DNA of 60,203 bases, taken from positions 1-60,203 of the forward strand of contig CALDOK010000484.1 in assembly GCA_937912125.1 (NCBI GenBank), written 5' to 3'. The notes beneath the pieces are model-generated. The model did not search any database. It had not been told where the DNA came from and saw only the letters and a program-made list of their open reading frames with translations. The number at the start of each line of letters is the position of its first letter. The stretch's first letter is position 1. Position numbers and translations under genes: made by a program. The DNA is from an uncultured Pseudomonadota bacterium (GTDB taxonomy: Bacteria > Myxococcota_A > UBA796 > JAFGLY01). Below are positions 8,511-16,294 of the stretch, piece by piece.

Positions 8511-8624
8511 AGCGGCCGCGGTTATCGCGACCCGAGAGGGGGGTCCAGGGGCCGCACGCGAATGCGCAAGGAGAAGGACGACTCGCAGCAGCGCAGGGAT
8601 TCCTCACCGCATGACGAGCGGACC

Positions 8625-8653
8625 TTGAACCCACTGGTGGGCCCCGATATGGA
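8625..8653 (+). promoter_or_regulatory. candidate promoter for the S1 protein gene
   Basis: TTGAAC (8625-8630), 17-base spacer, TATGGA (8648-8653), giving a leader of about 40 bases. The spacer begins with an imperfect dyad (CCCAC/GTGGG, 8630-8641). Pattern inference. Confidence 0.4.
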
Positions 8654-8698
8654 GCGGGCTCCCTCGGGCCGACAGCCCTCCATGCAGGTTCCACCGTC

Positions 8699-10282
8699 AT
8701 GAGCACGCCCCAGAAGACCGTCCGTCGCAAGGATCCATCGGCTGAGCCCACCACCGGCACCGCCGCAGAGGTCGGCCTGCCCAGCGCCGCCCAGTCGGAG
8801 CCAGCCCAGGCCGCCCAGCCGGATCCGCCGGATCAGCCAGCCCAGGCCGAGCGTCAGCCCTTCTCCACCGAAGGGCTCGTCGAGCTGGCCGAGATGGACA
8901 GCGCCGACTTCGAGGCAGCCATGGAGCAGGCCACCGCCGTCAACGCCGACTTCGAGGTCGGCCAGGAGGCCACCGGTCAGATCGTGCGCCTCGACGGTGA
9001 GAACGCCTTCATCGATCTGGGCGGCAAGTCCGAGGCACGCATCGCCATCGACGAGCTGCGCGAAGAAGAGGCGGTCCTCGGCGCCTCGGTCACGGCCCGC
9101 ATCCTCCACGTCCGGGAGAGCGGAGTGCAGCTGTCTCGCCAGGTGCGAGGCGGCGGCATGGAAGCTCTCGAGGCGGCCATGGCGGCGGGCATCCCCGTCG
9201 AAGGTCGCATCGAGTCCCGCAACAGCGGCGGCTACGTGGTCAAGCTCGCGGGCGCCCGCGGGTTCTGCCCGGTCTCCCAGATCGACCGCTTCCCCGGCCG
9301 CGATCTGGACCGCTTCGTAGAGCAGACCTACGAGTTCCTGGTCACCGAGGTGCGCGAGCGCGAAGTGGTCCTCACCCGCCGTGCGCTGCAAGAAGCCGCC
9401 GCAGCCGAAGCCCAGGAGCTGTTCTGGGCCACCGCCAAGCGCGGCGACGTGCTCGAGGGCGTGGTCACCTCGGTCCGCGACTACGGCGCCTTCGTCGATC
9501 TCGGCGGCGTCGAGGGCTTGATTCATCGCAGCGAGATCTCCTGGGGCGGCGACGACAAGCCCGAGGACGTCCTCAAGCGCTGGGATCCAGTCCGCGTCAA
9601 GGTGCTCGAGGTCGAGTCCAAGCGCAAGCGCGTGGCCCTCTCCATGCGCCTGCCCGAGACCAGCCCCTGGCAGAACGTCAGCCAGGAGTTCGAGGTCGGC
9701 AGCGACTACGAGGGCAAGGTCGTGCGCCTCGAAGACTACGGCGCCTTCGTCGAGCTGGCCCCCGGGCTCGCGGGCCTGGCGCGCATCGGCAACCTCTCCT
9801 GGGACCGCATCAACCATCCTTCCCAGGTGGTGGAGCTGGGCCAGACCGTGCAGGTCCGGGTGCTCGAGATCGACAACAAGCGGCACCGCCTGGATCTCGG
9901 CATGCGCCAGCTCACCCCCGACCCCCTCCAGGTGCTGGCCGACAAGTACCCCGTGGGCGAAGAGGTCGAGGGCGTGGTCCAGCGGGTGGAGCGCATGGGC
10001 GTCGAGCTGCTGGTGGACGACTCCATCAAGGGCTGGATCCCCGGGCGCGAGGTCGACCTCCCCCCTGGCGTGCTCCTGCAGCAGAGCATCCGGCGTGGCA
10101 AGCGCATGAAGGCGCGCGTGGTCGAGCTCGACCGTCAGCGCCGGCAGCTCAAGCTCAGCCAGACCGCCGACGCCGACAGCGCCGAGCACGAAGCCCGCAA
10201 GGAAATGAAGAAGCAGGCCAAGCAGAGCAAGAGCCTGGGAACCTTCGGCGATCTGCTGGGCGGGCTGAAGCTGGACGACTGA
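8699..10282 (+). CDS. 30S ribosomal protein S1 or S1-domain RNA-binding protein
   Basis: A 527-residue protein with a disordered Ala/Pro/Gln-rich N-terminus (1-60) and five S1 OB-fold repeats at about 80-152, 164-230, 243-318, 328-402 and 414-490. Repeats 3 and 4 are the clearest ('GVVTSVRDYGAFVDLGG', 'GKVVRLEDYGAFVELAPG'). It ends with a Lys-rich helix and 'LGTFGDLLGGLKLDD'. S1 proteins bind mRNA leaders on the 30S subunit. Enterobacterial S1 has six repeats, so this could be the organism's S1 or a second S1-like protein; the window cannot decide. No strong ribosome-binding site precedes the ATG, which is also common for rpsA. Confidence 0.85.
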   Translation: MSTPQKTVRRKDPSAEPTTGTAAEVGLPSAAQSEPAQAAQPDPPDQPAQAERQPFSTEGLVELAEMDSADFEAAMEQATAVNADFEVGQEATGQIVRLDGENAFIDLGGKSEARIAIDELREEEAVLGASVTARILHVRESGVQLSRQVRGGGMEALEAAMAAGIPVEGRIESRNSGGYVVKLAGARGFCPVSQIDRFPGRDLDRFVEQTYEFLVTEVREREVVLTRRALQEAAAAEAQELFWATAKRGDVLEGVVTSVRDYGAFVDLGGVEGLIHRSEISWGGDDKPEDVLKRWDPVRVKVLEVESKRKRVALSMRLPETSPWQNVSQEFEVGSDYEGKVVRLEDYGAFVELAPGLAGLARIGNLSWDRINHPSQVVELGQTVQVRVLEIDNKRHRLDLGMRQLTPDPLQVLADKYPVGEEVEGVVQRVERMGVELLVDDSIKGWIPGREVDLPPGVLLQQSIRRGKRMKARVVELDRQRRQLKLSQTADADSAEHEARKEMKKQAKQSKSLGTFGDLLGGLKLDD

Positions 10283-10285
10283 CGG

Positions 10286-11188
10286 TCAGGCCTCGGGCCC
10301 CGCGAGCCGGCGCTTCAGGGTGAGCAGATCCTGGAGCGTGAGGCGTTTGTCGGCCGGCGTGCGCAGCAGGTAGGCCGGGTGGAAGGTCGGCATCACCGGG
10401 ACTCCCCGGTATTCACCCCAGCTGCCCCGCAAGGTCTTGATGCCTATGCTGGTGTCGAGCAGAGTCTGTGCGGCATAGCGCCCCAGCGCCAGGATGGCGG
10501 TGGGACGGATGACGTTGATCTGCGCGTCGAAGAAAGGCCGGCACTCGGCGACCTCGGCGATCTCCGGATCCCGGTTTCCAGGGGGACGGCACTTGAGCAC
10601 GTTCATGATGTAGACCTGCTCGCGCTTCAACCCCAGCACGTTCTCGAGCATGCGGTCGAGCATCTGCCCCGCGGGCCCCACGAACGGCTCCCCCTGCTGG
10701 TCCTCGTGGAAACCTGGCGCTTCTCCGACGATCACCAGATCAGCGCGGGCGCTCCCCACGCCGAAGACCAGCTTGGTGCGGCCGCGGTGCAGGGGGCAGC
10801 GCGTACACTCGCCCAGCTTCTCGCGCACCTGGCCCAGGGTCGCGTCAGCGGTGGCCCTGGCGCCGTAGCCTGCCCAGAGGCCGAGGCCCTCCGCCGGTTC
10901 CTTGCGGGCAGGCAGCGCATGCGGTCGAGGCTGGGACGGAGGAAAGAGCGCCGCGGGGGCACCGGGCTCGGGTGGCAGGGCGGCTGCCTGCGGCGCGGGC
11001 GTCGTGAGGACGCCGGGCGGTTCCAGCGGAGCGGGGGCAGCTGCTTCGGGCTGGTGGTCGGGCCAGCAGGGCTCGGTACCTGCCCAGCCCACCTGCCGCG
11101 CCCCCACCTCTCGCCATGACTGGGTGAGCTGGCGTAGCTCGGCCACCAGCTCGGCCAGCTCCTGGGCGGGGTGTGGGTCGCTGCTCAT
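10286..11188 (-). CDS. Uracil-DNA glycosylase, family 4 (4Fe-4S)
   Basis: Removes uracil from DNA. The catalytic domain is the C-terminal ~190 residues: 'CTRCPLH' supplies two cluster cysteines, 'IVGEAPGFHED' is motif A, 'GPAGQMLDRML' follows, 'LKCRPPGNRDP' and 'AECRPF' supply the other two cysteines, and 'PTFHPAYLLR' is the last motif. About 105 Pro/Ala-rich residues precede it. This phage-polymerase-related family commonly has such a tail at the N-terminus. The gene converges on the S1 gene with three bases between stops and lies nine bases after maf. Confidence 0.92.
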   Translation of the reverse strand: MSSDPHPAQELAELVAELRQLTQSWREVGARQVGWAGTEPCWPDHQPEAAAPAPLEPPGVLTTPAPQAAALPPEPGAPAALFPPSQPRPHALPARKEPAEGLGLWAGYGARATADATLGQVREKLGECTRCPLHRGRTKLVFGVGSARADLVIVGEAPGFHEDQQGEPFVGPAGQMLDRMLENVLGLKREQVYIMNVLKCRPPGNRDPEIAEVAECRPFFDAQINVIRPTAILALGRYAAQTLLDTSIGIKTLRGSWGEYRGVPVMPTFHPAYLLRTPADKRLTLQDLLTLKRRLAGPEA

Positions 11189-11197
11189 GAGGAGGCT

Positions 11198-11812
11198 CTA
11201 GCCCGGCCCGCGGTCCGCCGCGAGGGGGAAGCGCGGCCTCCAGCCCAGCTCCCTCAGCTCGTCGATCAGGCGAAACAGGGGCAGCCCGATGACATTGTTC
11301 CAGTCCCCGTGCACCACTGAAAACAGCTGGGCCCCCAGGGACTCCACCATGTACCCGCCACCGCAGCCGGAGGCCTCGCCGCAGTCCACATAGGCGGCCA
11401 GCTCCAGGTCGCCTAGATCGGCACGCATCGTGAGGGTGGTGGTGACCTCGAAGGACCGCGGCGGACCCGCACCGGGCCCGGTGGGGATCAGCGCCACCGC
11501 GGTGACCAGCTCGTGGGTGCGCCCGCGCAGCGCGGTGAGCATCGCCAGGTGCGCCCCACGGTCGCGCGGCTTGCCCAGGATCGAGCCATCCAGATGCACC
11601 ACTTGATCGGCCCCGAGCACCACCGCGCCAGGCCCGAGCTGCGCCGAGACCCGACGCGCCTTGGCGAGGGCCCTGGCCCTGGCCACCAAGGCAGGAGAAT
11701 CCCCTGTGATCGCGTGTTCATCGACACCTGGGACCACCGCGCGGCACGGGATGCCCGCCCCCTCGAGCAGGGCCCTCCGCCACGCGCTGCCGCTCGCGAG
11801 AACAATCTCCAT
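11198..11812 (-). CDS. maf: Maf-family nucleoside triphosphate pyrophosphatase
   Basis: Maf proteins hydrolyse non-canonical or pyrimidine NTPs to the monophosphate. The 204-residue protein has 'LASGSAWRRALLEGAGI', a slightly changed form of the S-x-S-x-x-R start, 'VLGADQVV' with the catalytic Asp, 'ILGKP', and 'ASGCGGGYMVESLGA' near residues 145-160. That last motif resembles the dTTP/UTP-cleaving branch, but substrate preference is inferred. It is transcribed with the uracil-DNA glycosylase gene, a reasonable nucleotide-quality pairing, and diverges from the Hsp70 unit. Confidence 0.9.
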   Translation of the reverse strand: MEIVLASGSAWRRALLEGAGIPCRAVVPGVDEHAITGDSPALVARARALAKARRVSAQLGPGAVVLGADQVVHLDGSILGKPRDRGAHLAMLTALRGRTHELVTAVALIPTGPGAGPPRSFEVTTTLTMRADLGDLELAAYVDCGEASGCGGGYMVESLGAQLFSVVHGDWNNVIGLPLFRLIDELRELGWRPRFPLAADRGPG

Positions 11813-11852
11813 AGCGCCCTCGAGTCGTAGGTTTCCGAGTCGAAGTGTTAAG

Positions 11853-11889
11853 GTCTCGCGAGCAGATATAGTAGCTGATCACGCGAGAC
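11853..11889 (+). promoter_or_regulatory. candidate promoter -10 within an inverted repeat
   Basis: GTCTCGCG (11853-11860) and CGCGAGAC (11882-11889) form a perfect eight-base inverted repeat with a 21-base spacer. Inside the spacer lies TATAGT (11867-11872), a good -10. No clear -35 is visible; GTGTTA (11845-11850) is at the right distance. The site is about 60 bases before the Hsp70-VWA start and does not match the CIRCE operator of HrcA. A repressor site overlapping the promoter is an inference. Confidence 0.4.
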
Positions 11890-11947
11890 GTCCGGACTTT
11901 CCTCACCGGAGAGCGACGGGCCAGAGCCTTTGGGAGGCAGCAGCACC

Positions 11948-13945
11948 ATGACGACCAAGGCCGTGGGAATCGATCTGGGCACAACCTTCTGCGCCGTTGC
12001 GCACGTCAACAGACACGGCGTGCCGGAGGTGCTCCCCAACGCCGAGGGCGACCGGCTCACGCCGTCGGTGATCCTCTTCGACAAGGACGACGTCATCGTC
12101 GGCAACTACGCCAAGCAGAGCGCGGTGGTCTACCCCGAGCAGGTCGTAGAGTTCGTCAAGCGCCACATGGGCGAAGACGACTACGCCTTCCACTACCGGG
12201 ACGAGGCGTTCAACCCCGAGCGACTGTCGAGCTTCATCCTCGCCAAGCTCAAGCACGACGCCGAGCTCCGCCTGGGACACCCCGTGGACCAAGCGGTCAT
12301 CACCGTGCCCGCCTACTTCGGCGACAAGCAGCGGCGGGCCACCATGATGGCTGGCGAGATGGCCGGGCTGCGGGTGCTCAAGCTCGTGAACGAGCCTACC
12401 TCGGCGGCCTTCGCCTACGGCCTGTCCAACATGGGGCAGGACCGCCAGGTGCTGGTCTTCGACCTGGGCGGCGGCACCTTCGACGTCAGCATCGTGCGCA
12501 TCGAGGGACGGGATCTCACCGTCTTGGCCACCAACGGCGACCACCAGCTGGGTGGCAAGGACTGGGACGACCTGCTCATCGAGTGGGTGGCCAAGCAGTT
12601 CAAGGAGCGCCACGGGCTCGATCCTCTGGACGACATCGCCGCCTACCACGACCTCCGCCAGAAGTGCGTCAGCGCCAAGATCAGCCTGTCCAGGCGTCCC
12701 AAGGTCCACATCTTCTACGACTTCCAGGGCAAGATCCTGCGGGCAGCGGTCACCCGCGAGCAGTTCGAGGACCTCACCGTCGGCCTGCTGCGGCGCTGTG
12801 AGATGCTCACCCGCGACGTGCTCGACGACGCCAAGATGCACACCGACGAGATCAACACGGTGCTGCTGGCCGGTGGCTCCACGCGCATGCCCATGGTGCG
12901 GCGCATGGTGGAGCGCCTGTTCCGCAAGGCACCAGCCACCGACATCAACCCCGACGAGTGCGTGGCCATGGGCGCGGCCCTCACCGCCGCCCTCGAGGCG
13001 GCCCGACTCACCGGCGACGCCCCGCCCATCGACATCCGCACCCACGACGTCACCTCCCACTCCCTGGGCATGGTGGTCTTCCGCAACGGCAAGCTGCACA
13101 ACAGCCGCATCATCGGCCGCAACAGCCGCATCCCCTGCGAGCAGACCCGCGACGACTACGTCACCACCTACGACAACCAGACCACCATGGACCTCTGGCT
13201 GGTCCAGGGCGAGAACGCCGATCCCATGGAGTGCAACGTCCTGGGGCACTTCGAGTTCTACGGCATCCCGCCCCGGCCCATGGGGGCCACGCGCCTGAGC
13301 GTCACCTTCCGCTACAACGTCAACGGAATCGTCGAGGTCGAGGCCATGGACCTCAACACCGGCCAGGCCCTGGCGCATCGCCTCTCGTCCGGCCTGTTGA
13401 CCCTCGAGGATCTCGCCCACAACCGCATCCCCATGCACATCACGCTGCTCATCGACTGCTCCGGCTCCATGTACGGCCAGAAGATCGAGGACGCGCGCAA
13501 GGCCGCGGTCATGTTCATCGAGCGCACCCTGCGCCCCGGGCGTCAGGTGGCCATCATCGCCTTCCCCGGCGGCGTGCTCACGCCCCCCACCGCCGACCCG
13601 GATCGCCTGCGCGAGGCCCTCGAGCACCTCACCCCCATCGGCTCCACCCCTCTGTCCGGCGCCCTGCACGCCGCCCGGCGGCTCGTGCGCCCCAAGGCGG
13701 GCATCCAGCGCGTGTTCGTGGTCCTCACCGATGGCCACCCCGACAACCCCCACGACACCATCACCGAAGCCCACCGCATCAGGAACTCGGGCGGCCGCAT
13801 CGTCAGCATCGGCGTCGGCCGCGAGGTCCGCCAGAGCTTCCTGCGCAGCCTGGCCTCGAGCCCCTCGGACTTCCACTTCTGCGACGAGTCCATCGCCCTC
13901 GAGGACACCTTCATCAACCTGGCGACCGAGCTGGCCAAGCCCTAG
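11948..13945 (+). CDS. Hsp70-like ATPase fused to a von Willebrand factor A domain
   Basis: A 665-residue fusion. Residues 1-350 are an Hsp70 nucleotide-binding domain with phosphate-1 'GIDLGTTF' (7-14), 'NEPTSAAFAYG' (148-158), phosphate-2 'DLGGGTFDVS' (172-181) and adenosine motif 'LAGGSTRMP' (307-315), all intact. Residues 365-475 are a short beta substrate-binding domain ('DNQTT', 'YGIPPRPMGA'). The helical lid and EEVD tail are absent; instead residues 495-665 form a VWA domain with a complete metal site, Asp503-x-Ser505-x-Ser507, Thr567 and Asp595. The interdomain linker usually 'DVLLLD' is not conserved. GGGAGG precedes the ATG at 11948. It is the first of five same-strand genes. Confidence 0.93.
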   Translation: MTTKAVGIDLGTTFCAVAHVNRHGVPEVLPNAEGDRLTPSVILFDKDDVIVGNYAKQSAVVYPEQVVEFVKRHMGEDDYAFHYRDEAFNPERLSSFILAKLKHDAELRLGHPVDQAVITVPAYFGDKQRRATMMAGEMAGLRVLKLVNEPTSAAFAYGLSNMGQDRQVLVFDLGGGTFDVSIVRIEGRDLTVLATNGDHQLGGKDWDDLLIEWVAKQFKERHGLDPLDDIAAYHDLRQKCVSAKISLSRRPKVHIFYDFQGKILRAAVTREQFEDLTVGLLRRCEMLTRDVLDDAKMHTDEINTVLLAGGSTRMPMVRRMVERLFRKAPATDINPDECVAMGAALTAALEAARLTGDAPPIDIRTHDVTSHSLGMVVFRNGKLHNSRIIGRNSRIPCEQTRDDYVTTYDNQTTMDLWLVQGENADPMECNVLGHFEFYGIPPRPMGATRLSVTFRYNVNGIVEVEAMDLNTGQALAHRLSSGLLTLEDLAHNRIPMHITLLIDCSGSMYGQKIEDARKAAVMFIERTLRPGRQVAIIAFPGGVLTPPTADPDRLREALEHLTPIGSTPLSGALHAARRLVRPKAGIQRVFVVLTDGHPDNPHDTITEAHRIRNSGGRIVSIGVGREVRQSFLRSLASSPSDFHFCDESIALEDTFINLATELAKP

Positions 13946-13956
13946 GAGACAGGACG

Positions 13957-14493
13957 ATGAGCGGTGACAAGAGCAACGACAGAGACAATGCGGTCACGCG
14001 AGAAGAGCTGGCCTCGGCCCTGGTGAGCATCCGCAAGCTGCTCGAGCGACGCAAGAAGGAAGAGAGCGTCCAGAAAAAGGCCTTCGACCAACTCTACGAA
14101 GAGCTCGCCCAGTACAAGGAGAACTTCGTCTTCCAGGCCGAGAAGCCCCTGCTGCTGGACCTGCTGCTGTTCTACGACAGCCTGTCCTGGTTCCAGGCCA
14201 GCCTGGTCCAGCAGGAGGCCTCCCAGGAGGTCATCGCCGACAGCTTCCAGTACCTGGTGGACGAGTTCCTCGAGCTGTTGTATCGGCGGGACATCGTGCC
14301 CGTGGAGCACAAGGAGTTCTTCGACCGCCACCTCCACCGCGCGGTGCAGGTGGTCACCACCGAAGACCCCGAGCGCGACCAGGCGGTGCAGCAGGTCCTC
14401 AAGCGTGGCTTCATGCGCGCGGACCGCGTGCTCCGGCCCGAAGAGGTCGTGATCGCACGCACCGGGGCTGCCGGCCCCGCGACGAAGCAGTGA
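13957..14493 (+). CDS. GrpE-like nucleotide exchange factor
   Basis: A 178-residue protein whose order matches GrpE. A long charged helix (about 15-60, 'RKLLERRKKEESVQKKAF') would form the coiled-coil dimer, a helical bundle follows ('LLLDLLLFYDSLSW'), and the C-terminus 'FMRADRVLRPEEVVIAR' resembles the GrpE beta-domain ending 'GY..R.LRPA.V.V'. GrpE speeds ADP release from Hsp70. Overall similarity is distant, so a dedicated exchange factor for the flanking Hsp70s is inferred. It starts 11 bases after the Hsp70-VWA stop and ends seven bases before the second Hsp70. Confidence 0.75.
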   Translation: MSGDKSNDRDNAVTREELASALVSIRKLLERRKKEESVQKKAFDQLYEELAQYKENFVFQAEKPLLLDLLLFYDSLSWFQASLVQQEASQEVIADSFQYLVDEFLELLYRRDIVPVEHKEFFDRHLHRAVQVVTTEDPERDQAVQQVLKRGFMRADRVLRPEEVVIARTGAAGPATKQ

Positions 14494-14500
14494 GGCGCTC

Positions 14501-16192
14501 ATGAGTGACCTCGACATCGTCCTGGGCATCGACCTCGGCACCACCTACTCGGCCATGGCCTATGTGGACCGCTTCGGCAAGCCCCAGATCATCGTGAGCG
14601 CCGACGGCGAGGCCACCGTCCCTTCGGTGGTGTACTTCTACGACAACGACGCGTTCGTCGTAGGCGGCGAGGCCGTCAAGATGGTGGTGGCCGATCCTTC
14701 GAACGTGGCCCGCTTCGTCAAGCGCTCCATGGGAGAAGAAGACTTCACCCTCGAGTACTTCGGCCAGGGCTACACCCCCCAGGAGCTGTCCGCCATCGTG
14801 CTTCGGCGGCTCAAGAACGACGCCGAAGAGTTCTTCGGACGCCCGATCAGCGACGCCGTGGTCACCGTGCCGGCCTACTTCAACGCCGCCCAGCGGGCCG
14901 CCACCGCCGAAGCCGGCGCTGTCGCCGGCCTCAACGTGCTGTCCATCATCAACGAGCCCACGGCGGCCGCCATCGCCTACGGCCTCGACCGCATGGGCAC
15001 CACCCACAACTTCATGGTCTTTGACCTTGGGGGCGGCACCTTCGACGTCACGATCATGCGCATCGAGGGCGACACCCTGCGTGCCGTGGCCACCGATGGC
15101 AACGCCGAGCTCGGCGGCAAGGACTGGGACGACCGCCTGGTGTCCCACGTGGCCGAGCAGTTCGTCTCCCGCTTCGGGGTCGACCCCCGCGACGATCCCC
15201 AGCCCTACCAGGAGCTCTACGAGCGCTGCCTGGCGGCCAAGCTGGCGCTCACCACCCAGCCCCGTGCGGTGATCCCGGTGAACTACCGTGGCCGGCGCAT
15301 GGCAGTGCCCATCACCACCGCCGAGTTCAACGACATGTGCCGGGATCTGGTGGAGCAGTGTACCGACACCTGCGAGATCGTGCTCGAGAAGGCTGGCATG
15401 CGCTGGCCGGACCTCGACGATGTCGTGCTGGTCGGCGGCGCTACCCGTATGCCCATGGTCCACGACGAGCTCGCCCGCCGCTCGGGCGTCCGCCCCAATG
15501 CCGAGCTCAACCCCGACGAGTGTGTCGCCATGGGCGCGGCGCTGGCCGGCGTCTACCGCCACCGCCGCGGTCACCCCGCCATCTCCGGTTCCTCCCAGGC
15601 CCTGGGCATCGAGGAGACGGTCCAGCCTGCCCCAGCCCACCCCGAGCACTCGGAGAGCCCTACACTCCGGGACGAGGAGGGGCCCAGCCTGGTGGAAGCC
15701 ACCATTGTATTGCCGCCCGCAGCGGCCCAGCCCCACGCGCCGGCGAAGCTCAGCGGGGGCCTGCCCGGGCTGACCATCACGGACATCGCCACCCACCCCC
15801 TGGGCATCATCGTGCTCGACGCCAACCTCCGCGAGCGCATCGTAGAGCTCATCCCCGAGGCCTCGGCGCTGCCAACCGAGAAGCGGGGTCGCTTCGCCTA
15901 TGCCTACGACAACATGACCGCGGTGCGTGTTCAGATCACCGAAGGTCACGGCACGTCCCGGGACGAGGTCATGGTGATCGGCGACGTCATCCTCGACCGC
16001 CTGCCTCCCCGCCCCCGGGGCACCCCCATCGACGTCATCTATCGCTACAATACCGATCAGATCCTCGAGGTGGACATCATCGACGTCGAGACCGGCGCCC
16101 AGCGCAGCGCCACCATCTCCATCAAGGGCTCCCTGTCCCAGGACCGCATCGAGCGCGCCCGCGCCAACATCGGCCGAGCCCGAATCCGCTGA
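14501..16192 (+). CDS. Lidless Hsp70 (DnaK-like) protein
   Basis: A 563-residue Hsp70 with an intact ATPase domain: 'GIDLGTTYSAMAYVDRFG', 'NEPTAAAIAYG', 'FDLGGGTFDVTI' and 'LVGGATRMP'. After about residue 365 comes a Pro/Glu-rich insert of some 60 residues, then a beta substrate-binding domain ('ITDIATHPLGIIV', 'YDNMTAVRVQI'), and the protein stops after about 15 further helical residues. The canonical DnaK lid (~100 residues) and the 'DVLLLD' linker are missing. Compared with the first Hsp70 it has no VWA domain. It is a divergent, specialised Hsp70 rather than the housekeeping DnaK. Confidence 0.92.
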   Translation: MSDLDIVLGIDLGTTYSAMAYVDRFGKPQIIVSADGEATVPSVVYFYDNDAFVVGGEAVKMVVADPSNVARFVKRSMGEEDFTLEYFGQGYTPQELSAIVLRRLKNDAEEFFGRPISDAVVTVPAYFNAAQRAATAEAGAVAGLNVLSIINEPTAAAIAYGLDRMGTTHNFMVFDLGGGTFDVTIMRIEGDTLRAVATDGNAELGGKDWDDRLVSHVAEQFVSRFGVDPRDDPQPYQELYERCLAAKLALTTQPRAVIPVNYRGRRMAVPITTAEFNDMCRDLVEQCTDTCEIVLEKAGMRWPDLDDVVLVGGATRMPMVHDELARRSGVRPNAELNPDECVAMGAALAGVYRHRRGHPAISGSSQALGIEETVQPAPAHPEHSESPTLRDEEGPSLVEATIVLPPAAAQPHAPAKLSGGLPGLTITDIATHPLGIIVLDANLRERIVELIPEASALPTEKRGRFAYAYDNMTAVRVQITEGHGTSRDEVMVIGDVILDRLPPRPRGTPIDVIYRYNTDQILEVDIIDVETGAQRSATISIKGSLSQDRIERARANIGRARIR

Positions 16193-16240
16193 TCGCCCAC
16201 CTTGAATCTTCCCCACCACTCCAGCCACCTCTTGCCGTCG

Positions 16241-16269
16241 TTGACTGCCTCTCCGTGCGAGGCTAGGTC
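16241..16269 (+). promoter_or_regulatory. candidate internal promoter before the J-like gene
   Basis: TTGACT (16241-16246), 17 bases, TAGGTC (16264-16269). The spacer is itself a dyad, GCCTC-N7-GAGGC (16247-16263). It lies in the only sizeable gap (102 bases) of the Hsp70 unit, so the last two genes may also be expressed separately. Confidence 0.35.
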
Positions 16270-16294
16270 AGTCGTCTCAGACCTCGAGTAGTCC

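Noticed and set aside
8522..10189. Long open frame on the minus strand opposite the S1 gene (also opposite the Hsp70 and S41 protease genes)
   Set aside because: High third-position GC leaves antisense frames open; the products are His/Ala/Leu-rich with no motif, while the sense strand has clear domains.
11840..11947. CIRCE (HrcA) operator before the Hsp70 unit
   Set aside because: The TTAGCACTC-N9-GAGTGCTAA pattern is absent; only a different inverted repeat is present.
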